Source: Ostreococcus lucimarinus CCE9901 (lineage: Eukaryota > Chlorophyta > Mamiellophyceae > Mamiellales > Bathycoccaceae). Taken from it: a stretch of 64,000 nucleotides of DNA. Below the pieces are notes generated by a model, which worked only from the letters and a program-made list of their open reading frames with translations, had not been told where the DNA came from and did not search any database. This document shows, one piece after another, positions 9,897 through 18,659 of the stretch (the first letter of the stretch is position 1; every line of letters starts with the position of its first letter). The stretch lies in assembly GCF_000092065.1 (NCBI RefSeq), contig NC_009355.1, positions 62,001 to 126,000 of the forward strand. Direction: 5' to 3'. Both the position numbers and the translations under genes were made by a program.

Positions 9897-10429
9897 ATGT
9901 CCGCGCCCTCGCCCGCGCGCGACGCCGACGACGCGCGCTCGCCCGTCGCCGTGACGCCCGAACCGACGACGACGTCGCGCGACGCCGCCGCCGACGACGC
10001 CGACGACGCGCGCGCGCGAACGCCGACGACGCTCGCGGCGAGTTTCGACGCGATGACGCTGCGCGATCGCACGAACGACGCGACGACGAGGGAAACGAAA
10101 CACGCGCGCGCGTCGTCGCTCGGCGGGAAGAGGTGCGCGATCGATCGCGACGGGACACGACGACGCGCGATGATTGATGATTGATGATGAATGATGAATG
10201 ATGAATGAATGATTCGTCGACGACGCGCGCGGCGACTGACGACGACGCGCGAACGCCGGACAGATTCCACTCGCCCACGGACAGCGCGCTGAGCCCGGCG
10301 TCGAAATTCGTCGCGCGCAAGGCGCACCACGCGACGATCGCGATCGCGGATAAATCGCGCGCGGCGCCGCGTCCGGGCGTCGAAAACGCGAGCGAGGCGC
10401 CGCCGCGGTCGCGCTTCGCGCCCTCGTGA
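9897..10429 (+). CDS. Small Spo12-like protein (putative mitotic-exit/cell-cycle regulator)
   Basis: Two exons, 9897-10132 and 10264-10429, joined by completing an AG|A arginine codon; 133 aa. Exon 1 is disordered, rich in Asp, Ala and Thr, and has several SP/TP sites. Exon 2 opens with FHSPTDSALSPASKFVARK, which matches the short Spo12 motif (SPTDxxxSPxxxxx) known from budding- and fission-yeast Spo12/Wis3. Those act in mitotic exit and are CDK-phosphorylated at these prolines. Outside the motif the protein is low in complexity. Identification rests on the motif alone, though it falls exactly at the exon junction and in frame. Confidence 0.68.
10133..10263 (+). other. Intron of the Spo12-like gene
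   Basis: Donor GTGCGC, branch CGACTGAC near 10233-10240, acceptor GGACAG at 10263. 131 bp, phase 2. It contains an AT-richer stretch of ATGATTGATG-type short repeats at 10167-10212, unlike the surrounding coding DNA. Confidence 0.85.
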
Positions 10430-10860
10430 TCGAACCGCCGCGACGGGCGCGGTCATTCTTTCCGACGCGTCGATCGATCGATCCGCGCGTCTTGTACATC
10501 ACACGCACATTATCTTTTCACGAGATCGCGTGATCGCGCCGTCGTCGTCCCGCGCGTCGGCGCCGCGCGCGTCCTCGCGTCTTCGCGTCTCGTCCGCGTC
10601 GACGCCGCGGGTTCGCTGTTTCCCCCGACGCGTTTCGATGGCGCCAGTCGATCGCGCGCGGCGCGTCGACGGCGAGCGTTCGGCGGACGCGCGCGCGGCG
10701 CGAACGCGAACGCGAACGCGAACGTCGAACGACGTCGACGTCGATCGCGACGTCGATCGCGACGCCGCGTCGCGCGCATTCGTTCAACGCGCGCGTGCAT
10801 TCATTCATTCGACGCGCGCGTTGAATTCATTGAATTCATCGCGAACGCGAACGCGACGCG
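10430..10860. other. Gap between the Spo12-like and K+ channel genes
   Basis: No supported gene. Several frames are open because the sequence is GC-rich and built from CGACG/CGAACG steps, but they give arginine-rich translations without homology. The stretch presumably holds the channel promoter and 5' leader, and possibly an unrecognised upstream exon. TTGAATTCAT and GAATTCATCG near 10820-10840 are the only AT-rich spots. Confidence 0.4.
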
Positions 10861-12668
10861 ATGCCGTACCTGGGCGGCGCGGTGGCGGCGAACGTGAACG
10901 ACGACGACGCGCTGGACGCGCGCCTGCACGCGAACGTCGCGATGCGACACGGCGGGGCGAGCCCGCTGAGGGTGGTGAAGTGCGTCGGCGAAGCGAAGCG
11001 CGCGAAGCGAAGGAAATCGAGCGAACGAAAGCGCGAAGCGACGCGACGACGCGAAGGGCGCGCGCGAGGTGACTGACGAGCGCACGTCGCGCGCGGTGTC
11101 GCAGGTTTCGAAGCGATCGGCGAGGGATGCGAGCGAGAGGGCTGTGGACCAAGGTGCGAGTGGTGGTGATTCTCAATCAATTGCTCGGACGCGTGCGGCG
11201 GGGCGAGAAGTTTGAAAAGCTGCACGATAAGGATAAGCTTCTGATCGAGTTCGTGGGGGTGACGGGGAGGGATATTAGGGATGAGATTCGCCGCGTGCAG
11301 GAAAAGTTTAGCGCGCCGACGAAGAGAAAGACGCTGTTGGCTTTGACGCTCAGGCAAAAGGTTTATCTCGCGCTCACGGAGCCGTCGTCGGGAAGGCTGG
11401 CCTTGTCGATCAGTGCGTTGATGTTTACGTTGATTTTCGTGTCGATCAGCTCTTTCATCGCGAGTACAATGCCGGAGCACTCGGGGAAGGCGAGTTTGGA
11501 CATCATAGAGATGGTGTGTCAGCTGATCTTTTCTCTCGAGTACGCGCTGAAGATATGTTGCGCGCCAAAGCGGTGGATGGCGGTGAAGGACCCGCTCAAC
11601 TTGATCGACCTGGCGTCCATTATTCCGTGGTACGCCGAGATAGCGATTTCAGGCTTGCAATTTGGTTACGAGGGAGCGGAAAGCTCATCGTCGACATCCA
11701 GTGCGCGAGTTTTGCGAATCTTTAGACTGTTTCGCGTCATCAAGGTGTTCCGACTCGGTAGTCGGGCGAAGAAAATCCAAGTGGTCTTGATCGCCGTGCA
11801 AGACAGCGCGGACATGTTCGTCGTGCTAGGGTTTCTACTTGCTTTAGGACTGGTGATGTTCAGTGCGTTGATATACTTTGCCGAAAACGGACAAAGCCCG
11901 CCGACGAACGCGTGGGACGCCAACGAAGGCGACGAGTTTGATTCCATTCCGAGCGCGTTTTGGTGGTGCATGGTTACTTTGATGACCGTGGGCTACGGTG
12001 ATGCCGTGCCGACGACGATTTGGGGTAAATCTGTCGCGGCGATCACGATGTTAGGTTCCGTGGTGATCACCGCGCTCCCGATTTCTGTCATCGGCGCCAA
12101 CTTCACGCAGCAGTGGCTCGCGTTCAAGGCGAAGGAGCATCGCAAAGTTGTCAGGCTGAACATCAAAGATCATTCAGAGCTGCTGCTCAAAGAGATGTAC
12201 GCATACTCACAAGTGGTCAGCGCTTTGAGCGATCACATCAGCGCGATTCAGAACGCCATCATCCGCGAAGTTGGCGTCGTTCGCAAATTGCTCGACGACG
12301 TTCTGCAGATGGCGCCAACGTCTTCACAGGAGGAGGTCACGATACTTGCTCGCACGGTGGATTATCGTTTCAGCAAAATAGAAGACATGAAGGAGGAGCT
12401 AGAAGAATTAGTTGAGACTTATGACCTGGTGTCACACACGGAGTTTTCAGTTTCACTGCAAGAACTTAAGGCGATCGGGAACAAGATGCGAAAACTGGAG
12501 GAAACGGGCAGCTTGTTGGACGATGATGTAGAAACATTGGTGCAATCCACGTCGGCATTGCGCTCGCAGCTTGCCCGCGTGAAAGAAATTTTGGATCACA
12601 CGCGAAGCAACACTCCGATGACCAAGGCCGCGGAATTAGCGAGTGAGCCCGCACGGAGCGGGCTCTAG
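10861..12668 (+). CDS. Voltage-gated K+ channel (six-transmembrane, Kv type)
   Basis: Exons 10861-10979 and 11105-12668, joined by completing an AA|G lysine codon; 560 aa. The channel core has S1 (LSISALMFTLIFVSISSFIA), S2/S3 with the charged EYALKI and NLIDLASIIPWY segments, a typical S4 with repeated arginines (RVLRIFRLFRVIKVFRLG), the S5 helix, a pore with FWWCMVTLMTVGYGDAVP and S6 (VVITALPISVIGANF). TVGYGD is the K+ selectivity filter and S6 has the Kv-like PIS hinge. The cytosolic N-terminus is not a recognisable T1 domain, and the C-terminus (~380-560) is a predicted coiled coil, possibly for tetramer assembly. The start MPYLGGAVA is the best available; more 5' exons cannot be excluded. 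Confidence 0.92.
10980..11104 (+). other. Intron of the K+ channel gene
   Basis: Donor GTGCGT, branch TGACTGAC near 11070-11077, acceptor TCGCAG at 11104. 125 bp, phase 2. Confidence 0.8.
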
Positions 12669-12783
12669 TCTAGGAAAGCGAGCGTGAGTGGCGTCGCCAG
12701 ATGGTCCGCGAGTTGAGAGATTGTGATGATTATCTACTACTTATAGCTAAAAACGTGCGCCGATATCCACGCATGGACTAAGC

Positions 12784-13722
12784 CTAGGAAGAGGTCGCGT
12801 CGGCGTCTGCGAGATCGACCAAACCTAAGAAGTGTTCGCTTCCTCTCAGTAGCGGCGCGTCGACGAGTCTCATCGTAAATTTCATGGGACGCTTCTTCGT
12901 GTCGACATCCACCATCTTCAACCTACCGCAATAGACGTACTCGCACCCTTCCATGCGACAAAAAAGATGTAAAGGCCAGTCTACGTATTTTGGTGCCGCT
13001 TCTTCGCCGTTCTCTGCGCGTGTCATGGCGTCTTCCACGCTCTCCTCTTCTAGCGTCGACGTCTTCATAATCGACTTGATGACGGGTGAATCCTCATCTT
13101 GTCTCGGTTGCGCGAACCACGTGATTCGCGACCCCGCGCGAGTGAAGACGTTATCATACGCGTTTCCGTGCTTGTCTCCGACGTTCACGTATAGCGCGAC
13201 GCAATTTTTCCATTCTTGTATTCCACTCATCTTGGAAAATTTTGGATTGCTCACCGGACTCAACGCGTGAACTACCGCCGCCTTCAACGCCCCCCGGTCG
13301 CTCTCAGGTGGATGGATCGGTTCACCTAGATAATTTGCGTACACATCCCAGAGATTTGCGTTCAACGCACGCAGGGAGTTCGCGCTCGGCGCCTCGCGTT
13401 TGCTCGAAGAGAAATATTTCTTCGTCGTCGCACTCGAGGACGTTTGCGTCATCTTCGCGCGCTTGCGCGCCGAAACACCGTCGCCGAGATCATCGTTGAC
13501 GTCGAAGGTCGTGTAAACCGGGGCTGGGAGCCGACGGACGCGCCCTGAGCGACGTAAATCAGCCTCGTTTGTGGGTTGCTTGGGACGAGGGCCGCGAGGC
13601 TTTGCCGGCGTCGGGCGCTCGGCGTGGAGCGCGGCGTGCGCGGGATTTGACGCGATCAGACGCTCGAGGATAGATTTATTGCGCGCGATGCGCGCCTCGC
13701 GCTGACGCTCGAATTCGTTCAT
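12784..13722 (-). CDS. Unknown basic, probably nuclear protein
   Basis: 312 aa, single exon. The N-terminus (NEFERQREARIARNKSILERL) is a charged helix followed by a proline/lysine-rich stretch and RRSGRVRRLPAPVY. This layout recalls the N-termini of chromatin proteins such as CDCA7- and WDR76-type proteins. Two basic patches (KPRGPRPKQP, SARKRAKM) could be nuclear signals. The C-terminal half (~125-305) looks globular, with WKNCVALYVNVGD, RITWFAQPRQDEDSPVI, WPLHLFCRMEG and EYVYCGRLKMVDVD. No family was recognised. Its start faces the K+ channel side only at its 3' end; upstream lies the 3' end of SCD1 on the same strand. Confidence 0.75.
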   Translation of the reverse strand: MNEFERQREARIARNKSILERLIASNPAHAALHAERPTPAKPRGPRPKQPTNEADLRRSGRVRRLPAPVYTTFDVNDDLGDGVSARKRAKMTQTSSSATTKKYFSSSKREAPSANSLRALNANLWDVYANYLGEPIHPPESDRGALKAAVVHALSPVSNPKFSKMSGIQEWKNCVALYVNVGDKHGNAYDNVFTRAGSRITWFAQPRQDEDSPVIKSIMKTSTLEEESVEDAMTRAENGEEAAPKYVDWPLHLFCRMEGCEYVYCGRLKMVDVDTKKRPMKFTMRLVDAPLLRGSEHFLGLVDLADADATSS

Positions 13723-13783
13723 CGCGCGCGTGCGTATGTTGTTGCTGGCGCTCTCTCACAGTGACAACGCCCTACGGGCTAGA

Positions 13784-13815
13784 GATATTTTGGTTGACCA
13801 AAATATTTTGGTTGA
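13784..13815. repeat. 14-bp direct repeat with an embedded inverted repeat
   Basis: ATATTTTGGTTGAC occurs at 13784-13797 and again at 13802-13815. The two copies create an inverted repeat at 13786-13803 (ATTTTGGT, two bases, ACCAAAAT). It is strikingly AT-rich for this locus and lies between the SCD1 stop and the start of the next minus-strand gene. It may be a regulatory or 3'-end element; function is unknown. Confidence 0.7.
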
Positions 13816-13821
13816 CGCGGC

Positions 13822-16800
13822 CTAAGCCGCGGGCGTCGGAAGCGCGACGCAAGAGAGCATGCCGAATCGATCACCGTAGATATATCTGTTTCGAGATACT
13901 TCAATCACGGAGCACAGCGCGCTAGTGGAGCGCTTCAGAGGTGGCGCGCACATTGCGACAGGCGACCAGCTCGAGCGGCGTCCTTGTAGACGCGCTGTGG
14001 AGAGGTTCCAGCACGCAAATGAACAGTCTGTAGATGCTGAGAGTAATGGCTTCATCTCCATGTCTCTGACTCCCTTACCGGAGCTTCCCGCATTCACAGA
14101 ATTCGTCCGTTTCGGTCTTCCACTCCCCTCGGTCGTCAGGCACGTCACCGCTCCGACGTGCGCTCGAGACTTGCTCACGCAGCGCCACGCCTGACGAACA
14201 TCGTTCACGAGTTCGCCCCCGGACCAAAGGCACAGCTCGCCGTCGCTGGAACCAGATGCGATTATACCCACGGGCTCACGACCACGAGTTTCGTCCTGAA
14301 GTACGCAGAGCGAGGTGACGTCACCCAAGTGCCCGCTCAGACGAATGTCGCCCCCGGTGTCGCCATCGAGACGCAACACTCGCACTAAACCGTCCGCACC
14401 CGCGCTGGCGGTAGAGTCTGACCCTCGCAAAGGTGCCAAATACGTCACTCTGCCTTGATGCGCGTGTGCCAGCGACACTGGCCCTGCTGTGGCGTAACGA
14501 GGATCCCAAGCGCGCACCACGCCCGCGGCATCGCCAGTGAGAATGCTGCCGACGGCACCGCCGCGCGCGTCGCGAGTGGCAAAGGCAGTGACGCCACCAA
14601 CGTGGCCTTTAATCACGCTCACTGCACGCGTTGCATCGCTTTGTCTAGCGTCCCAGAGTTTCACGGTGCCATCGTTTCCCGCCGATGCGGTGAGCGGCGC
14701 AGACGATATTACTTGATTCACCACCGGAGACACGAAGGATACGGTTTCTCCTCTGTGCGCGTCCGGAACGATGGATATACGCGTGCCCGTCACCGAATCC
14801 CACGTCTCAATCACCCCATCACGGCGACCGCAGAACGCATGCGCGCTACGCGGTATAAACGTCAGCGCAGAGAGCGGTGATGCGTGAATTTGCGGACTGT
14901 GCGAACGCGTCGTGACGCCTGAATCCGGAGCGAAGAAAGCGACGTCACCTCGGCCACTTCCAAGAGCCACCAAGGACGAGACAACACCAGACTGCACAGT
15001 CATCGCCGTAATGGCTGATCGATCCCATATCTGTGCTTCAATAACGTCCGAAGGACAACAATCTTGCACGGGTGCGTACGAATGTAAGGCTCTGTCGTTT
15101 GCGCCAAAGTGGAATGCGCTCGATTGTCGCAACTTTTCCACCCAAGACTCGAATGAAATCGTGGAGTACGCCGACGCCGACAGAGCTCTGCCAACACTAA
15201 CGTCGACTTCAACGGAACACATTTTCTCAAAATCAAATCTCACCATGACTTCGTTCAATAACGCAGAGGATTGGTCCGAAGTCAGTCCGACGAGGGCAAA
15301 GCACCGAACCAGATCACTTGTCCTGGTTTCGGCGTCGGTACCGTGTAACCATGCGACGTCTGTATTGACGGCAAATAAACCGCACCAAAGATTGACAGCA
15401 TCCCATCGTGCGGCTCCCTTTAACCAAAGCGTGCGGGTATTCGAAGGCTGATAAGTGCGTACGATGCGGATGGCGTGCGCCAGCGACGTGGCATCGCCGG
15501 CAGCATCGGCGCGCAGAACGGCTGCGCTGATCGCGATTGAAACAATATTGAAACGCCTGGTACCGGAGATCAAATGCCTTTTGACACCAGTGAGAAGAGC
15601 GATGTAGTTGAGAGTTGCGGCGTGCTCCGCCAAGGCGGCCGCCACGACGTCGTCGTGATTGGTGAAAATTGGATACACGAGCGCCGTCGCCTCGTCGACG
15701 TCGTCATCGTCATTGGATGGCTGCAAATCTTGCGGGACCTCGACCGTATCGATCGCCTCATCGTCGTCAAGCACATCCAAATCATCACGGTGCGAACGGA
15801 TGTAGTCAGCCAATGATGCCGCATCTTTCTTTGTCAGCGTGTTGTAATACCAGTCAAAGTTGACCGCCTTGTCAGCGTTCTCGGCGACTTGTATCGCTTT
15901 TGCTAGGGCGCGTTCTTCGGGCAACGCGTCGGACCCCATTCGACGTCGCACTCTATCTTTTAACCATCCCCATGTTGCTCGCTTTAGCGTCGAATTGGTT
16001 GACGATCGAGCATCTCGGACGGGAACATCGTTGAATTTGTCGACGTTTTCGCCGCCGAGCGAAGGAGAAGAGTCCATAAACTTTGCCTCGATCTTTTGAT
16101 AAATCGAAAGCGAGCGCATAGACTTTGCGCTTTGCTGGGCGTCATCGAAATTCGAAATATGAAGACGCGGTATCAAAAGCGAGTCCGTCGACCGAGACTC
16201 GATAGAAGCGGGTAAAACCAACGAGTCGCCTGTCAGCTGTGTCGAACGAAATTTCGCGCGTCTCTTCCTGCCGATGTCTCCTGCTACAGATTTTCCAAGC
16301 CTGGACAGCGACGAAGCGTCGTCTAGCAAGGACAAGAACGCATTTGTTTCCAAAATCTGATCCGTGAACGCACCGCGCCAACGACTGATTTCGTGCCTAT
16401 AATCGTGTTTCTTGAGTTGCGCCGCCCCGCTGGCGTCCTGCACGACGTAACGATGAAGAGAATCGAGCTGAAGTAACTCGTACCAAAAATCGGTGAAAAC
16501 CGCAGTCACACGCATGTTGACGTCCGCATCCCAGTTGACGAACATGCTCGCATCGAGCTCGTCCGTATCAACGATACCAGGCTTGATTATCTTTCGCACG
16601 CGTTCGATGAAATCTCGCAACATGCTCTCTTGAGGCAGGAGAATTTGCTCGCCGCCGTCTCGCATCGATCCCGTGTCTAAATCTACCACCGTAACACCCT
16701 CGAGCGCGCGTTCATCCACGTCGACGTCGTGCGTGGCTCCCATGATAAACGGCATGGGCGCATCCAAGTAATCAACCATTGAAATCGGCAAGCAGGGAAT

Positions 16801-17727
16801 GTACACGTGTCTCCACACGAGCGGATGCGCGAGCCCGCTCAGGGCTTCGGCGCACTTGACCAACAAGCTCACCTGCTTGCTTCGCAACAGCAACCGACGC
16901 TCGCACGCGATCGCCGCGACACACTTGAACACAGTTCGCACGGGCAAACACCGCATCAGCGGCTCTTTACCGTCCGCAAACGCCTCGCGCGCGCCGTGAT
17001 CCGCCGCCCCCCGCGGCGGCACCGTCACCAACGCGCCGCCGATTGGAAACAAAACCGCGCGATCGCGTCGCCACATCAACCTATCCACCACCATCTCCGC
17101 GATCACGGACAGAACCGGTAGGTGCCCTCGCCCTGGCTTTCTAAAGTAAGCCTCGAACACGTGCTCCAACGCCTCCATCCACGCGTCCAGGCACGGCATT
17201 CGCGACACCAAACACACGCACGCCCGCGCGCGCGTCGCCCCCGCCGTCTCCCCGCTCATCGTCCTCAGGCTCCGCTCCGGCGTCGCCGCCACGAACGACA
17301 CGCACGCGACGTATATCCTATCCCCGTTTTCATCCGTCAGTATCGTCGGGTACCGAGTCGGATGTTCGTCGTCCGCGCGTTCGTCGTCGCCGTACGCGTC
17401 GACGCCTCGCGGCAGCGCCAGCGTCGCCAACTGCGCCGGGTACCGCGCGCTCGCCCGCGGGCACTCATCGAGCACGCCGGCGTGATACACCGTCCGCGTC
17501 CACTCGCGCGCGTCCGCCGTCGCCGCCGCCGTCGTCGCCGTCGCCGTTCCGCTCGCGATACCGTTGCTCGACGTCCCGACCCCTCGCGCGCGCGCGCGCC
17601 GCATCGCGCGCGGGTTCGGCGGCAACCCGCACACGACGAACGCGTCCACGCACGCGCCCGTCGTCGCGCGCGCGCGCCGCGCGTCGCCGTCGCCGTCCTC
17701 GTCGCCGTCGTCGCTCGCGCGCGTCAT
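13822..17727 (-). CDS. DENN domain + WD40 protein, homologue of plant SCD1
   Basis: 1301 aa, single exon. The N-terminal ~400 residues are a DENN module: DAFVVCGLPPNP, then RIYVACVSFV, CVCLVSRMPCLDAWMEALEHVFEAYF and LLLRSKQVSLLVKCAEALSGLAHPLVWRHVYIPCLP. The C-terminal ~350 residues form a WD40 propeller with at least seven blades ending in dipeptide-like variants of WD: VIETWDS, TVKLWDAR, VVRAWDPR, ELCLWSG, FACWNLS. This architecture is that of Arabidopsis SCD1, a Rab GEF-associated factor needed for cytokinesis, secretion and clathrin-mediated endocytosis. The middle region (400-880) is less conserved. The start codon lies 18 bp from that of the divergent methyltransferase gene, inside an inverted repeat. 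Starts much further in are excluded because the DENN match begins about 28 residues in. Confidence 0.93.
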   Translation of the reverse strand: MTRASDDGDEDGDGDARRARATTGACVDAFVVCGLPPNPRAMRRARARGVGTSSNGIASGTATATTAAATADAREWTRTVYHAGVLDECPRASARYPAQLATLALPRGVDAYGDDERADDEHPTRYPTILTDENGDRIYVACVSFVAATPERSLRTMSGETAGATRARACVCLVSRMPCLDAWMEALEHVFEAYFRKPGRGHLPVLSVIAEMVVDRLMWRRDRAVLFPIGGALVTVPPRGAADHGAREAFADGKEPLMRCLPVRTVFKCVAAIACERRLLLRSKQVSLLVKCAEALSGLAHPLVWRHVYIPCLPISMVDYLDAPMPFIMGATHDVDVDERALEGVTVVDLDTGSMRDGGEQILLPQESMLRDFIERVRKIIKPGIVDTDELDASMFVNWDADVNMRVTAVFTDFWYELLQLDSLHRYVVQDASGAAQLKKHDYRHEISRWRGAFTDQILETNAFLSLLDDASSLSRLGKSVAGDIGRKRRAKFRSTQLTGDSLVLPASIESRSTDSLLIPRLHISNFDDAQQSAKSMRSLSIYQKIEAKFMDSSPSLGGENVDKFNDVPVRDARSSTNSTLKRATWGWLKDRVRRRMGSDALPEERALAKAIQVAENADKAVNFDWYYNTLTKKDAASLADYIRSHRDDLDVLDDDEAIDTVEVPQDLQPSNDDDDVDEATALVYPIFTNHDDVVAAALAEHAATLNYIALLTGVKRHLISGTRRFNIVSIAISAAVLRADAAGDATSLAHAIRIVRTYQPSNTRTLWLKGAARWDAVNLWCGLFAVNTDVAWLHGTDAETRTSDLVRCFALVGLTSDQSSALLNEVMVRFDFEKMCSVEVDVSVGRALSASAYSTISFESWVEKLRQSSAFHFGANDRALHSYAPVQDCCPSDVIEAQIWDRSAITAMTVQSGVVSSLVALGSGRGDVAFFAPDSGVTTRSHSPQIHASPLSALTFIPRSAHAFCGRRDGVIETWDSVTGTRISIVPDAHRGETVSFVSPVVNQVISSAPLTASAGNDGTVKLWDARQSDATRAVSVIKGHVGGVTAFATRDARGGAVGSILTGDAAGVVRAWDPRYATAGPVSLAHAHQGRVTYLAPLRGSDSTASAGADGLVRVLRLDGDTGGDIRLSGHLGDVTSLCVLQDETRGREPVGIIASGSSDGELCLWSGGELVNDVRQAWRCVSKSRAHVGAVTCLTTEGSGRPKRTNSVNAGSSGKGVRDMEMKPLLSASTDCSFACWNLSTARLQGRRSSWSPVAMCAPPLKRSTSALCSVIEVSRNRYIYGDRFGMLSCVALPTPAA

Positions 17728-17823
17728 TCGTCGACGCGTCGACGAATGACGACGCGCGCTCCGGACGACGGCGACGCGCGACGCGGTCGCTCGACGACGG
17801 GCGCGTCGTCGGACGCCTTCGTC
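17635..17823. repeat. Inverted repeat joining the 5' ends of SCD1 and the methyltransferase gene
   Basis: The axis lies between 17736 and 17737. The inner 24 bp (17725-17748) are a perfect palindrome that contains both start codons. The arms continue outward, left to 17635 and right to 17823, with gaps of 3 and 12 bases, up to GACGC(G/C)TTCGTC in both. The encoded N-termini are alike: MTRASDDGD...TTGACVDAFV against MTTRAPDDGD...TTGASSDAFV. Confidence 0.88.
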
Positions 17824-18591
17824 GAGGGCGACGCGTTCGAGTACGCGCGCCGGACGACGGCGAACACGACGGGGCAGCTGACGTGGCCCGCCGCGCGCGC
17901 GCTCGCGGCGTTTCTCGACGCGAGCGACGCGCTGCGGCGCGCGCGCGAGGTGCTCGAACTCGGCAGCGGTAACGGTTGGCTCGGCCTCGCGGTGCTGCGC
18001 GCGCGCGGCGCGCGCGACGTGCGAGTGACGATGACGGAGACGACGGAAGGCGGCGCGCTGCGATGGCTCGAGGCGCGGGCGCGGGCGAACGCGGCGTGGG
18101 GACGGATCGAGGGCGACGACGGCGCGCGCGCGCGGTGTCGAGCGTTGAATTGGAACGCGTTTTCGTCCGACGCGGCGGCGAGCGACGCGGGCGACGCGGG
18201 CGACGGCGAGGAAGGCGCGAACGCGGACGCGAGGGGCTCGGCGAGGACGGAGGACGAGACGCCGCTCACGGCGGATTCGCCCGAACTCGCCGACGTCGAC
18301 GTCGTGCTCGGCGCGGATTTAGTGTACGACGACGCCGGTGTCGTCGCGCTTCCGCGCGTCGTCAAGGCGTTGCTCTCGCGCGCGCGGTCGGGTGCGGTGT
18401 TTTATTACGCGCACACCAAGCACAGATACGACGGGATGGATTTGGATTTTTTCGCGAACGTCTCGGCGAACGGGTTGACGTGCGAAGAGGTTCGCCCGCG
18501 CGGCGCCCCGAGTCCACCGCCGAGCCCACCGCCGTTCGAATCGTTATTTCCCGATCAGCGCATCGCTATTTATCGCATCGCGCTCGCGTAG
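17746..18591 (+). CDS. Family-16-type (METTL21/22-like) protein methyltransferase
   Basis: 281 aa. A seven-beta-strand SAM methyltransferase fold is indicated by motif I REVLELGSGNGWLGLAV (around residues 66-83), the post-I acidic loop VTMTETTEGGALRWLEARARAN, and VDVVLGADLVYDD, the [DE]xxY-type motif of lysine methyltransferase family 16. The leading TTANTTGQLTWPAARALAAFL is the usual TG..WPAA segment before motif I. Substrate is unknown; relatives modify translation factors or chaperones. A disordered acidic insert lies at ~145-175. The first ~26 residues mirror those of the divergent SCD1 gene through an inverted repeat. The frame stays open upstream, but only this ATG fits. Confidence 0.85.
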   Translation: MTTRAPDDGDARRGRSTTGASSDAFVEGDAFEYARRTTANTTGQLTWPAARALAAFLDASDALRRAREVLELGSGNGWLGLAVLRARGARDVRVTMTETTEGGALRWLEARARANAAWGRIEGDDGARARCRALNWNAFSSDAAASDAGDAGDGEEGANADARGSARTEDETPLTADSPELADVDVVLGADLVYDDAGVVALPRVVKALLSRARSGAVFYYAHTKHRYDGMDLDFFANVSANGLTCEEVRPRGAPSPPPSPPPFESLFPDQRIAIYRIALA

Positions 18592-18659
18592 TTTTGTATT
18601 AGTAGTTTGTAGTCGCGAGCGCAGCCGCCGCGCGAGCGCAGCCGCCGCGCCGTCACAAC

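Noticed and set aside
10530-11072. A 180-codon plus-strand frame upstream of and over K+ channel exon 1.
   Set aside because: Arg/Thr low-complexity translation; the channel exon in another frame is supported by splice phase and homology.
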